IMG/VR virus record: IMGVR_UViG_3300017749_000161
Coordinates: 1 to 21,501 of that record
Direction: 5' to 3' (one strand)
Source of the DNA: a virus
Length of the DNA stretch: 21,501 nucleotides
Positions 1 through 6,337 of this stretch are shown piece after piece. The translations under genes and the position numbers were made by a program. Numbering within the stretch: position 1 is the first letter of the stretch; each line of letters opens with the position of its first letter. Below the pieces are notes generated by a model, which was not told the origin of the DNA, made no database searches, and worked only from the letters and a program-made list of their open reading frames with translations.

Positions 1-1577
1 TCACCAACCATATAGGGCTGGCCGTTTTGCACTGAACCGCCGATTGCTTTGCCGCTGAAGTTGCTAGTGTTGAACGGGTCAGCGCCACCTAAAGATGAGC
101 CATATCCGGCAGATGAATTAATGCCTGTCTGGGTGTTACTAATAAAGCCAGTAATAGCACCAAATGCCGCATCAACAATATATTTCTGAATCAGCATTTT
201 AATCAGGCTATCGACAACGCTCTTAGCCATCGCCTTCATAGCGTCGGCGAAGTTTGCCGCGCCAGTTACGCCAGCAGTAAGCGCATCAGTCAATCCGTTT
301 AAGCCTTGATCGGTTAGGCTCTTCAGGTTTTCTTCCATGGTTGGCAGGCCGTCAGACCAGCTTTGGAAAGCCAAATCTATATTATTGATAGAGGCTAAAA
401 CTCTCGGAGTTATTGACTCAGTAATAGTCGGAATCTCACCAATGGCTTTTTTTGCGTTTTCAAGATGCTTAATCATGCCGCTGGCAAAATCTAACTTATC
501 AATCAAGCCTAGTGAATCACCAGCCTCAACAGCTTTTTCTTTAAGCGCTATTAGACTTGCAAGCCGCTCTTTTGTATTTTGACGAACTTTCTGGCGCATT
601 TTGCCACCAGCTAGTTTTTCATTGAGCGCATCTATTTCTGTCTGCAACTGCCTTGCGTTTTTCTCTATATCAGGTGTGAAGGCTCGCGTTAGCCCATCTT
701 TAACCTTTAGCGCTGTGTTATAAATTGCTAAAAATCCATTGGCTAAATCTTCAAAAGCCTTTAGAGCAGTTTGAATGCCGCCGATTAATCTTATTGCTAA
801 AGTTTGCGCAAAACCTGTAACGCTGCCGTCAGCATCTTTAATGCCTTGTAGAACAAAATTACGAAGCGTATCTGTAAGATATTGAATAGCTGGTGCCAAT
901 GCTGCAACGGTCTGATTCGTGATCCCTCGCATTAACCCAAAAAGCCTAGTCAGTGAATCAACTGTATTTTCTACGCCTTTAGAAGCTGTGGTAGACATGA
1001 TCAAGCCTAAGTCCTCAGCCTCAGTAAATAGCTCTTGCATACCTTTTGAGCCAAGCGCCAGCGTATTTACAAGAGCAGCGCCCTCACTATCAAACAGCTT
1101 AAAAGCTAACCTTAATTTATCAGACTCTGTTTCAACGGCTTCAAAAGCGTTTGCCAGCTCCAGCATCTGCTTATCTAACGGCAGTTTCTGCAACTCTCGC
1201 GCATTAAGGCCAAGCTCTTTAATAGCTGCCTTGGCCTCACCAGTTCCGGCAGCGGCTTCAGCAGATCGCCTAGTAAATCTTTGCAGAGCCATATCTAAAG
1301 TATTGGTGGCAACGCCGGTTATATCGGCGGCATATCTCAGCGCCGATAGTGACTCGGTAGTTGTGCCAATTTTAGATGCGGTTTTTGTAAGAGTATCAGT
1401 CGCCCGTAAACTGCTGGTTATTAATGCGCCAATACCCGCAGTGCCGACAAGCCCGACAATAGCTGTTTTTGCACTTAATACCGCGCCGGCCACTTTTTTT
1501 AGACCTGATGTAGCGCTTTTAAAGCCCTTACTCGTTCTATCTATTGCCGATATTACAATGCGGGTATCTTCAGCCAT
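1..1577 (-). CDS. Tail tape measure protein (C-terminus cut by window edge)
   Basis: The minus-strand frame is open from ATG at 1577 to the window end, giving 525 residues with no stop. This protein sets tail length and is packed inside the tail tube. The N-terminal part is Ala/Gly/Thr-rich with many helix-forming stretches, the middle is rich in Lys/Glu and looks coiled-coil, and a hydrophobic section follows. The last visible residues (SGKAIGGSVQNGQPYMVG) match the motif near the C-terminus of lambda H-like tape measure proteins (GGxVxxGxPYxVGE), so only a modest part is likely missing. The start overlaps the stop of the frameshifted chaperone extension (ATGGCTGA), the usual arrangement just downstream of G/GT genes. 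The Shine-Dalgarno is weak (GAGAAAG), which suggests translational coupling. Family identity rests on position, length and the C-terminal motif. Confidence 0.9.
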   Translation of the reverse strand, partial: MAEDTRIVISAIDRTSKGFKSATSGLKKVAGAVLSAKTAIVGLVGTAGIGALITSSLRATDTLTKTASKIGTTTESLSALRYAADITGVATNTLDMALQRFTRRSAEAAAGTGEAKAAIKELGLNARELQKLPLDKQMLELANAFEAVETESDKLRLAFKLFDSEGAALVNTLALGSKGMQELFTEAEDLGLIMSTTASKGVENTVDSLTRLFGLMRGITNQTVAALAPAIQYLTDTLRNFVLQGIKDADGSVTGFAQTLAIRLIGGIQTALKAFEDLANGFLAIYNTALKVKDGLTRAFTPDIEKNARQLQTEIDALNEKLAGGKMRQKVRQNTKERLASLIALKEKAVEAGDSLGLIDKLDFASGMIKHLENAKKAIGEIPTITESITPRVLASINNIDLAFQSWSDGLPTMEENLKSLTDQGLNGLTDALTAGVTGAANFADAMKAMAKSVVDSLIKMLIQKYIVDAAFGAITGFISNTQTGINSSAGYGSSLGGADPFNTSNFSGKAIGGSVQNGQPYMVG

Positions 1578-1713
1578 CTTTCTCGCTCATTATGTGAAAG
1601 TAGGCAAACCATTCATTCATTTCTGAAAGACTCATTTGCTCCGCTTCATAGATTGGAATGTGTAACCTCTCAGCCAAGGCGATAGTATTCATCCTTAACT
1701 GAGAGGCCATCAG
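1570..1713 (-). CDS. Tail assembly chaperone extension (GT), -1 frame after the slippery site
   Basis: This open frame has no start of its own that fits. It is entered by a -1 shift on A-AAA-AAC at 1719-1713 and reads 47 residues, beginning LMASQLRMNT and ending IMSEKDG before TGA at 1572-1570. Fused to the upstream frame it makes a protein of about 163 residues. Segments such as LAERLHIPIYE and SEMNEWFAYF resemble the short T domains of lambda-like and other siphophage chaperones, which link the tape measure protein to tail tube subunits during assembly. Its stop overlaps the tape measure start by 8 bases. The extension is read directly from sequence; use of the frameshift is inferred from the slippery heptamer and from conserved gene order in siphophages. 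Confidence 0.82.
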   Translation of the reverse strand: MMASQLRMNTIALAERLHIPIYEAEQMSLSEMNEWFAYFHIMSEKDG

Positions 1714-2060
1714 TTTTTTTCAGCTGTCTCCACCGATTCAATTGTTGCAAACATCTGCTCGGCAATTGAGCTAATCACAGACGTTTCCTCGCCCATCAAA
1801 TCAATTCTATCTTCAGCGCTTGTAAACAGCTTATCACCACCCTCATCTTCAGACTTCAAAACGATTAGGTCAACCATTGCACCAATAGTCGGCGATTCCA
1901 TGATTGCAGGGTGTTTTTTCTGTAATTCGTTAATATCGTAGCAGGTGATAGGACGGCAAAACATTTTAAACGCCTTGCCATCTTTATCCGCCCACTCGTC
2001 AACGCTAACTTCACGCGCCTTAATGACGCGCCTGTTTCTAAGTTCTTTGGCTAATCCCAT
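1710..2060 (-). CDS. Tail assembly chaperone (G-like, unshifted product)
   Basis: A 116-residue acidic protein between the tail tube and tape measure genes, where lambda-type G proteins sit. It should coat the tape measure protein and recruit tail tube subunits, and it is absent from the finished tail. The N-terminus (MGLAKELRNRRVIKAREVSV) is followed by mixed alpha/beta sequence and an acidic helical end. I take ATG at 2060 as the start: AGGAG lies about nine bases upstream. A TTG two codons earlier is possible but less likely. The frame ends GAA-AAA-AAC-TGA, so the stop directly follows a perfect slippery heptamer. A fraction of ribosomes is expected to continue into the GT extension. Confidence 0.82.
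   Translation of the reverse strand: MGLAKELRNRRVIKAREVSVDEWADKDGKAFKMFCRPITCYDINELQKKHPAIMESPTIGAMVDLIVLKSEDEGGDKLFTSAEDRIDLMGEETSVISSIAEQMFATIESVETAEKN
1713..1719 (-). promoter_or_regulatory. Programmed -1 ribosomal frameshift site
   Basis: On the minus strand the bases read A-AAA-AAC in phase with the chaperone frame (gaA AAA AAC), followed at once by the TGA stop. This fits the X-XXY-YYZ rule for tandem tRNA slippage. The -1 frame stays open for 47 codons and stops inside the tape measure start. Siphophages commonly use such a shift at this gene position. I did not identify a strong downstream pseudoknot by eye. Confidence 0.82.
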
Positions 2061-2086
2061 TTGCAATTTCTCCTATTGTATTGGGG

Positions 2087-2488
2087 TTATGCTGTAGCTT
2101 CAGTCACTGCTCCGCTAACTTGCAATCCAAAGCTGGCTTCAACCATGCCATCAAATGCGGCAGTAATTGATTTGCTAGTTACTACACCATTACCGGAATA
2201 GTATTTTTCGCCAGTGCCAGTGCCAGTAGGATAGATTTCAAAATCAATTGAAGCTCTGTTATCCAGAACAAGCTGCTGTGCGTCAGAGTCATCCCAGTAG
2301 CACTCAATAGCAACTGTGCTTGCTTCTAAGCCTGCTTTGTAAGTTCGGGCAGTGTCACCCATGACGCTATCTTCGATAGTATCTGCTGCACCGTCAATAG
2401 TATAAGAGCGAACCTCACCAACAACGGCAACAGTAGTTCCTGCAACCTGTAGTTTAACAACGCCGCTTGAGCCTGTAGTTGTAGCCAT
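2087..2488 (-). CDS. Major tail tube protein
   Basis: A 133-residue protein, rich in Thr, Ser, Ala, Gly and Val, with alternating beta-strand character and few Lys/Arg. This is typical of siphophage tail tube subunits, which stack as hexameric rings around the tape measure protein. The phrases VGEVRSYTIDG and DTIEDSVMGDTARTYKAGL resemble the strand-loop pattern of the phage tail tube family. It lies directly upstream of the chaperone pair and downstream of the tail terminator. ATG at 2488 has AGGTGA six bases upstream. The call rests on composition, motif and gene order. Confidence 0.83.
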   Translation of the reverse strand: MATTTGSSGVVKLQVAGTTVAVVGEVRSYTIDGAADTIEDSVMGDTARTYKAGLEASTVAIECYWDDSDAQQLVLDNRASIDFEIYPTGTGTGEKYYSGNGVVTSKSITAAFDGMVEASFGLQVSGAVTEATA

Positions 2489-2503
2489 TTTAAATCACCT
2501 TTT

Positions 2504-2941
2504 TTAAGTTGTGCCGCGTGTGTATTGATATACGACGCGAACAGTTAGAATTACACCGCCGACAGGATCAATAGAACCCTCATCGACTTCTACGTTAATT
2601 AGCTGAGTATCCAGCGCGTAACCGCCTCTTGTGCGGTCTTGTTCGAGTCCTTCTTCTATGGCCTCGATAATGTTGTTTCTTGCCTGATCAATTATACCCG
2701 ACTTAACAAAGCAAACCATCTCGTAGTTGATAGATGCCATGCGCTGCCCCATAGATCCGCCTAAAGAGCTATCTTCTCTGCTTTCCCCGGCAGTCCTTAC
2801 CAGTACGGCTGGAAACTGTGCATTCGATAACTTTTGGAAGTCAAAAGGCTCCCTCGTTACCATTTTAATTCTGGTTGGCTGGATAACGCTATCGCGCAGC
2901 GTATCCACTATATTTTCAGCAATGCTTTCTCTAATGCTCAT
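2504..2941 (-). CDS. Tail terminator / tail completion protein
   Basis: A 145-residue alpha/beta protein. It begins with a helical SIRESIAENIVDTLRD segment, followed by the strand-forming FPAVLVRTAG and a later VGGVILTVRVVYQYTRG strand pair. This pattern matches proteins in the lambda gpU / tail terminator position, which cap the finished tail tube and prepare it for head joining. Its ATG overlaps the stop of the upstream neck gene (ATGA, 4 bases), and the tail tube gene follows after 15 bases. Family assignment is by gene order and fold-like pattern, so the exact subfamily is uncertain. Confidence 0.66.
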   Translation of the reverse strand: MSIRESIAENIVDTLRDSVIQPTRIKMVTREPFDFQKLSNAQFPAVLVRTAGESREDSSLGGSMGQRMASINYEMVCFVKSGIIDQARNNIIEAIEEGLEQDRTRGGYALDTQLINVEVDEGSIDPVGGVILTVRVVYQYTRGTT

Positions 2942-3360
2942 TTAATAAACCTTTCGAATGCTCTGCTTAAACGCTTTTTCTCATCTCGGTTAAATCCGAA
3001 AAAAGGCCGGGTTTTATTGTTGCCAGAGGCTTTTGCAGACTCGGTAGCTTTGCTAAAAAATATCTCAGCTTTCTTGCTGTCGGCTCTGCTTGTTATGCTG
3101 CCTAACATTTTGCCAGAGTAAAACAGATTAGGTCGCGTATCTCTGCCTTTGTTTGCTCTGAAAACAGCATATTTTTCTGTGTACGGTTTAAACGTCCCGC
3201 CCTTATAACTCACGCCTCTAGCAGTTCGATCAGTGATAATGCTTATACCAATCTGCGCAACTCTAAACAATGCAGACTCATACTTAGCCTGTAACTTTTT
3301 GCGCATCTTCTCAGGTATTTTCTGGAAGTCACGCGGCTTTACGTCTAGCTTAACTTGCAT
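2938..3360 (-). CDS. Neck / head-tail joining protein (HK97 gp10 or gpG-like virion morphogenesis type)
   Basis: A 140-residue, strongly basic protein. A helical N-terminal half (FQKIPEKMRKKLQAKYESAL) leads to ITDRTARGVSYKGGTFKPYT, then LFYSGKMLGSI and a C-terminal FFGFNRDEKKRLSRAF. The pattern of a T-x-G-x-x-(F/Y) turn followed by L-x-x-SG-x-ML-x-S resembles virion morphogenesis and HK97 gp10-like proteins that complete the head-tail interface. It overlaps both neighbours (TAATG upstream, ATGA downstream), so translation is probably coupled through the connector block. The role is inferred from motif and position. Confidence 0.62.
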   Translation of the reverse strand: MQVKLDVKPRDFQKIPEKMRKKLQAKYESALFRVAQIGISIITDRTARGVSYKGGTFKPYTEKYAVFRANKGRDTRPNLFYSGKMLGSITSRADSKKAEIFFSKATESAKASGNNKTRPFFGFNRDEKKRLSRAFERFIK

Positions 3361-3773
3361 TAGCGAACTAACCTGCCTGAGTTAATAGGCTCTTTTTCTT
3401 TATCTGTAACAGTGCCATCACCATCAGCATCGTATTCAACGCCATCGCGAAACACTGCTTCAATCTCTTCGCCGTAGCGTGACTTGTAGAAATCAATCAT
3501 CCCTAAAAAGCGGTCGTTGTCTACCCAATTGGTCAGCTTAGGAAGGGCGTATTTCCAAAGCACAAGGTAAACACTGCATCGAGTCCACTGGCTGTCTGTT
3601 AGCTTGCTTGGTACTAGCTCGCCGCTATAGCCGCGCTTGTCCCACCAATCGGCGCGAATCTTGCGCTCTATGTCTGCCTGCGCTCGTGCGTGCTCATTGT
3701 TAAAAGACTCTATTCCAAGATTCAAAATGTCTGGAACCATTGCCATCAGGTCTGCGTCTGTACTAAATGCCAT
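3360..3773 (-). CDS. Head-tail connector protein with EF-hand-like loop
   Basis: A 137-residue protein in the gp6-like adaptor position. It is helical, and the segment from SQWTRCSVYLVLWKYALPKL to IDFYKSRYGEEIEAVFRDGV resembles phage head-completion adaptors that bind the portal ring. Residues 115-126 read DADGDGTVTDKE, a full EF-hand calcium loop pattern with D/D/D/T/T/E at positions 1, 3, 5, 7, 9 and 12. I chose ATG at 3773 because it overlaps the previous stop as TAATG; a GTG two codons upstream is possible. Connector identity is inferred. The loop is seen directly. Confidence 0.66.
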   Translation of the reverse strand: MAFSTDADLMAMVPDILNLGIESFNNEHARAQADIERKIRADWWDKRGYSGELVPSKLTDSQWTRCSVYLVLWKYALPKLTNWVDNDRFLGMIDFYKSRYGEEIEAVFRDGVEYDADGDGTVTDKEKEPINSGRLVR

Positions 3774-4060
3774 TACCACTTTACCTTATCTGCCCAGTAT
3801 GCCGCTGATGCGGTTTTGTCTTTGCGACCTTTCTCAATTTCTTTAGCAAATCGCGCTTTAAATGATCTGCGCTTTGCCTTGTCTGCTTCGCTCTCGCCTT
3901 TCCTTGGTGGCTTATTATCTGCGCCCTGCTGCCCGAACCTTATAAGCCTTACTTTGTCGCCTTGCTTAGCAAGTACGGCATGGCTCTTGTCTGGGTGCTT
4001 ACTGGTGCGCTTGGGTTTGTTGTACCCTTCAAAGCGTTCGCCTCGGTATGTAATAGCCAT
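3773..4060 (-). CDS. Small basic protein of unknown function, phage head region
   Basis: A 95-residue, very Lys/Arg-rich protein beginning MAITYRGERFEGYNK and ending SAAYWADKVKW. The core SKHPDKSHAVLAKQGDKVRL, followed by IRFGQQG and SFKARFAK, looks like a small family I associate with marine podoviruses and siphoviruses, but its function is not known to me. Start ATG at 4060 has AGGAG six bases upstream; the seven extra upstream codons are unlikely to be used. It follows the capsid gene after a GC-rich hairpin and overlaps the connector start by one base. A structural, DNA-binding or capsid-stabilising role is possible but not shown. Confidence 0.72.
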   Translation of the reverse strand: MAITYRGERFEGYNKPKRTSKHPDKSHAVLAKQGDKVRLIRFGQQGADNKPPRKGESEADKAKRRSFKARFAKEIEKGRKDKTASAAYWADKVKW

Positions 4061-4083
4061 CTTATCTCCTAAATAAAACCCCA

Positions 4084-4099
4084 CCCCCGGTAAAGGGGG
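4084..4099 (-). terminator. GC hairpin after the capsid gene, possible attenuator
   Basis: On the minus strand CCCCC-TTTACC-GGGGG forms a strong five-pair stem, followed after TGGGG by TTTTATTT. It lies between the capsid stop at 4118 and the next start at 4060. A weak terminator here would let capsid mRNA exceed that of the connector genes, which is common in phage head operons. The gap between stem and T run makes it imperfect. Confidence 0.45.
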
Positions 4100-4117
4100 C
4101 AGGGAATATCGACAATC

Positions 4118-4951
4118 TTACAGAGCAGAGTCGAAGGTCATCTTAACGCCGAAGCTGTCATCAAGCTCAGCAACACCGTAAGCGGCAGTTGCATTAAGCT
4201 CGAAGGCTCGCAGGGATGCGTCACGCTGTGATTCAATACCGAAGTCGCGCTTCATAGCGATAGCAAGAGCTTCAGGAGCGAATACACAACCGATAGCGTC
4301 ACCAGAACCATCAACAGATACGTTAGCTGACTCATAAACGTCGATGCCAGCGATAGTGCCAACATAGCCGTTAATCATAGCAGCGTTCTGAGCGTCACCA
4401 CCATTCGGGTTAGCGAAAGTGTTAGTCAGGTTAGCTTTGATTTGGTAGGCCTGGAATGGGTGCAGTACAGCAGCCAAGTTACCAGTTACCTTGTTAGAAC
4501 GCAGAGTAGCCTGTGCCTTAAACAGATCAGCAACAGTAATCTCTTGCGCAGCAGCACCTAGACCAGTGCTAAAGCCAGTGAACAGAGCGATCAGGTCGGT
4601 GTCCATCTTAGTAGCGATAGCGTTACCGAGTACAGTGCCAAGCTCAACAGCAGGGTTTCCCGCGCCGAATGCAGCCATGTCAGTCAGAACAACCTGCGCG
4701 CCCACTTCGCCAACAGTTACAGAAACTGAGCTAGTAGATACAGTGGTTGAACTCATGTCAGTGCCTTCAGTTAAGTCGGCAGCAGCGATTGCAGGGTACT
4801 TAGGAATCTGGACAGTTTTGCCAGCTTCGTTAGCAATGTTGTACTGAGTAACCAAACCCAGCATCAGGGATTGCTCTTCAGCAGTGAAACGTGCCTGAGC
4901 GATAATATTCGCAAACAGGTCGTCAAGTGTAGCGCTAGTAGTAGCAGCCAT
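4118..4951 (-). CDS. Major capsid protein
   Basis: A 277-residue protein rich in Ala, Thr, Gly and Val with few charged residues, starting MAATTSATLDDLFANIIAQA. The segments ALFTGFSTGLGA, TLRSNKVTGNLAAVLHPFQAY and GYVGTIAGIDVYESANV fit the spine-helix and P-domain pattern of HK97-fold coat proteins. This type builds the icosahedral shell without an obvious protease domain nearby. It sits directly after the scaffold gene and before the connector block. ATG at 4951 has GAGGT nine bases upstream. Very high expression is expected. Confidence 0.86.
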   Translation of the reverse strand: MAATTSATLDDLFANIIAQARFTAEEQSLMLGLVTQYNIANEAGKTVQIPKYPAIAAADLTEGTDMSSTTVSTSSVSVTVGEVGAQVVLTDMAAFGAGNPAVELGTVLGNAIATKMDTDLIALFTGFSTGLGAAAQEITVADLFKAQATLRSNKVTGNLAAVLHPFQAYQIKANLTNTFANPNGGDAQNAAMINGYVGTIAGIDVYESANVSVDGSGDAIGCVFAPEALAIAMKRDFGIESQRDASLRAFELNATAAYGVAELDDSFGVKMTFDSAL

Positions 4952-4987
4952 TTGTAATACCTCAATAAGTATAGTTAAAAGATTAGG

Positions 4988-5647
4988 TTATTTTTTGGCT
5001 TTCATTAGTGCGCGGTAGGCTTCACGCCCACCATCGTTCCAATTCTCAACCATTTCAGCCGCAGTTTGAGGCTTCTGCGTAGAGCCACCAGCGTTACCTT
5101 GCGAACCTGTCCCGCCTTTACTGGCTCGGACATGGTGCGGGTTAGCTGTAAGAAATTCGCTCACCATCTCATTGACGGATAGCAAGTCACCGTTGTCATT
5201 GTAACGCGGTGTGCCGTTGTTGTCTAACACCTCTACGGTTCCATCTTCTGCAAGCCTAGCTTGTGCCTTTAGCAGCGCTGAAACTTGCTGCGGGTCTACA
5301 GCGTTGTTGTTGCTTGCTGCACCTAAAATAGCGCCATCGACTAGGGTTTGCTGTAGCTTGCTCTTATAGGCGTTTATTTCGCCGTCTTTCTTTTCAACGG
5401 TCTGTTTGAGAATAGTCTCAAATTCTCCGCGCTCTTTCATCTTGTCCTGCTCGATCTGCTCTTTCTGACTTAGCAGCTGGCGGGCTTCATCAAGGTCAAT
5501 GCCTGCTAGTTGCTTCTCGTACTTGCGCTGTTCTCTTGCTAGACGCTGGGCAACTGCTTTATCAATGTCAGCCTGCGTAAATGTCTTTTCTTCTGGTGCT
5601 TCTACTATGCTTTCTTCTGTGCTTTCCACGATTGTTTCTTCGCTCAT
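4988..5647 (-). CDS. Capsid scaffolding protein
   Basis: A 219-residue, acidic, mostly helical protein. It has a Glu-rich N-terminus (SEETIVESTEESIVEAPEE), then FTQADIDKAVAQRLAREQRK and a long coiled-coil Lys/Glu/Gln stretch up to about residue 120, a disordered Gly/Asn/Ser segment, and a C-terminal helix ending YRALMKAKK. This is the layout of phage scaffolds of the DUF4355 kind, which guide shell assembly and then leave or are degraded. ATG at 5647 has GAGG upstream. An in-frame extension to 5710 would overlap the predicted promoter and lacks the acidic signature, so I reject it. The capsid gene follows. Confidence 0.8.
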   Translation of the reverse strand: MSEETIVESTEESIVEAPEEKTFTQADIDKAVAQRLAREQRKYEKQLAGIDLDEARQLLSQKEQIEQDKMKERGEFETILKQTVEKKDGEINAYKSKLQQTLVDGAILGAASNNNAVDPQQVSALLKAQARLAEDGTVEVLDNNGTPRYNDNGDLLSVNEMVSEFLTANPHHVRASKGGTGSQGNAGGSTQKPQTAAEMVENWNDGGREAYRALMKAKK

Positions 5648-5682
5648 GTGACGATGCCTCAAATTGAGTTTGGTGAACCCCG

Positions 5683-5711
5683 ATTTTAGCATATAAACAT
5701 TTCTGCACAAA
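5683..5711 (-). promoter_or_regulatory. Candidate promoter for the scaffold-capsid-tail genes
   Basis: On the minus strand TTTGTG is followed after 17 bases by TAAAAT, preceded by TG-C as an extended -10. It lies about 35 bases upstream of the scaffold start and 15 bases from the divergent plus-strand promoter, so one regulator bound between them could affect both. The -35 match is weak, so the call is tentative. Confidence 0.42.
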
Positions 5712-5723
5712 TATCATCTAAAG

Positions 5724-5743
5724 TGTTTACATTAAGGTTAATA
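5724..5743. promoter_or_regulatory. Operator-like half-palindrome, copy 2
   Basis: TGTTTAC-N6-GTTAATA, a degenerate copy of the TGTTTAC-N6-GTAAACA inverted repeat found perfectly at 17946-17965. It overlaps the -35 and spacer of the plus-strand promoter. A bound regulator here would block RNA polymerase. Confidence 0.5.
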
Positions 5744-5754
5744 TAGTATTTAAT
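5726..5754 (+). promoter_or_regulatory. Sigma70-like promoter of the plus-strand gene
   Basis: TTTACA (5726-5731), a 17-base spacer, and TTTAAT (5749-5754). The leader that follows contains ACATTCAAAAAACAAAGGG and ends a few bases before the ATG. The same spacing, -35, upstream bases (AAAGTGT) and leader occur at the minus-strand promoters at 17935-17963 and 12123-12151, which strengthens the call well beyond a lone hexamer match. Confidence 0.75.
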
Positions 5755-5787
5755 ACACCTACATTCAAAAAACAAAGGGTTACACAC

Positions 5788-6243
5788 ATGGCTAAAGCAA
5801 CTCACAACGGTACTTGTCAGGCTTGCGGTAGAAAGCAGGCTGTAAATGTTAAGACTGGTTTACTGGCTAAACATGGTTATGTAGTAGACTGGGGATTCCA
5901 TGGCGTTTGTTCGGGTGCTGACAAGATTCCTGCCGAGCATGACCTCACACACATGGTTGCAGTACAGGCAGAGCTAGATGAAATGGCAACTCACCTTGAG
6001 ACTAGAAAAGCTGAAGATATAGACGCTGTATTACTTGCACCTAAAGAAGATCGCTTTGGCCCTAAAGAATGGTTCACTGAAGAGAACATCAACAAAGCCA
6101 GAACCTACAATAGAAGCTGGGCAGAACTGCAAGAGAAAGAGCGCTACCTCGGTGAGTACAAAGCCAAAAACATTCGCCAGCACGTTGCTTACCTTACAGA
6201 AGAAGTAGCCCCAGTAAACGGCAAAGAATTAACTGCAAGATAA
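5788..6243 (+). CDS. Zinc-ribbon-like phage protein of unknown function (only plus-strand gene)
   Basis: A 151-residue hydrophilic protein. Its N-terminus has a CxxC knuckle (C10, C13) followed by conserved-looking KHGYVVDWGFHGVCSG, with H29, H38 and C41 as further possible metal ligands. The rest is helical and charged (WAELQEKERYLGEYKAK). I recognise the N-terminal pattern from uncharacterised phage and prophage proteins, but no function is known to me. It is the only gene against the direction of all others, splits the MuF and scaffold genes, and has its own promoter, leader and terminator, as expected for a moron inserted into a late operon. AAAGGG eight bases before the ATG is the ribosome site. 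Confidence 0.85.
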   Translation: MAKATHNGTCQACGRKQAVNVKTGLLAKHGYVVDWGFHGVCSGADKIPAEHDLTHMVAVQAELDEMATHLETRKAEDIDAVLLAPKEDRFGPKEWFTEENINKARTYNRSWAELQEKERYLGEYKAKNIRQHVAYLTEEVAPVNGKELTAR

Positions 6244-6250
6244 ACTAACC

Positions 6251-6266
6251 GCCCCCGAAAGGGGGC
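6251..6266 (+). repeat. GCCCCC-GAAA-GGGGGC hairpin downstream of the plus-strand gene
   Basis: A perfect six-pair GC stem with a GNRA-type GAAA tetraloop begins seven bases after the stop codon. It lacks a direct T run. The identical hairpin, in the sense of its own gene, follows the gene at 17754-17900, so it appears to be part of a repeated cassette. It may protect the mRNA 3' end or aid termination. Confidence 0.72.
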
Positions 6267-6282
6267 TACCCTTTCCCCCTTT

Positions 6283-6311
6283 AGCCCAGCTTACTTAGTG
6301 GGCTTTTTTTT
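6283..6311 (+). terminator. Rho-independent terminator of the plus-strand gene
   Basis: AGCCCA, a ten-base loop, TGGGCT and then a run of eight T. It ends plus-strand transcription before it enters MuF antisense. The minus-strand 14-residue ORF lies across the same bases, its lysine codons being the complement of the T run. Confidence 0.8.
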
Positions 6312-6335
6312 CTTCTTCTTTTTACCGTATGCCAT
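6291..6335 (-). CDS. Tiny lysine-rich peptide (14 residues)
   Basis: A short frame reading MAYGKKKKKKKPTK. Its ATG lies two bases after the MuF stop, with GAGGAA positioned upstream as a ribosome site. I recall similar short Lys-rich peptides at comparable places in other phage genomes, though this was not checked. It could bind DNA or the acidic scaffold. The AAA/AAG run is also the complement of the opposing terminator T tract, so chance cannot be excluded; the good start context argues for a real gene. Confidence 0.5.
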   Translation of the reverse strand: MAYGKKKKKKKPTK

Positions 6336-6337
6336 AA

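Noticed and set aside
919-1626. Plus-strand open frame of 235 codons
   Set aside because: It lies opposite the tape measure gene, which is open in the right frame with correct motifs; the Ser/Ala/Val-rich plus-strand protein is a shadow of its codon pattern.
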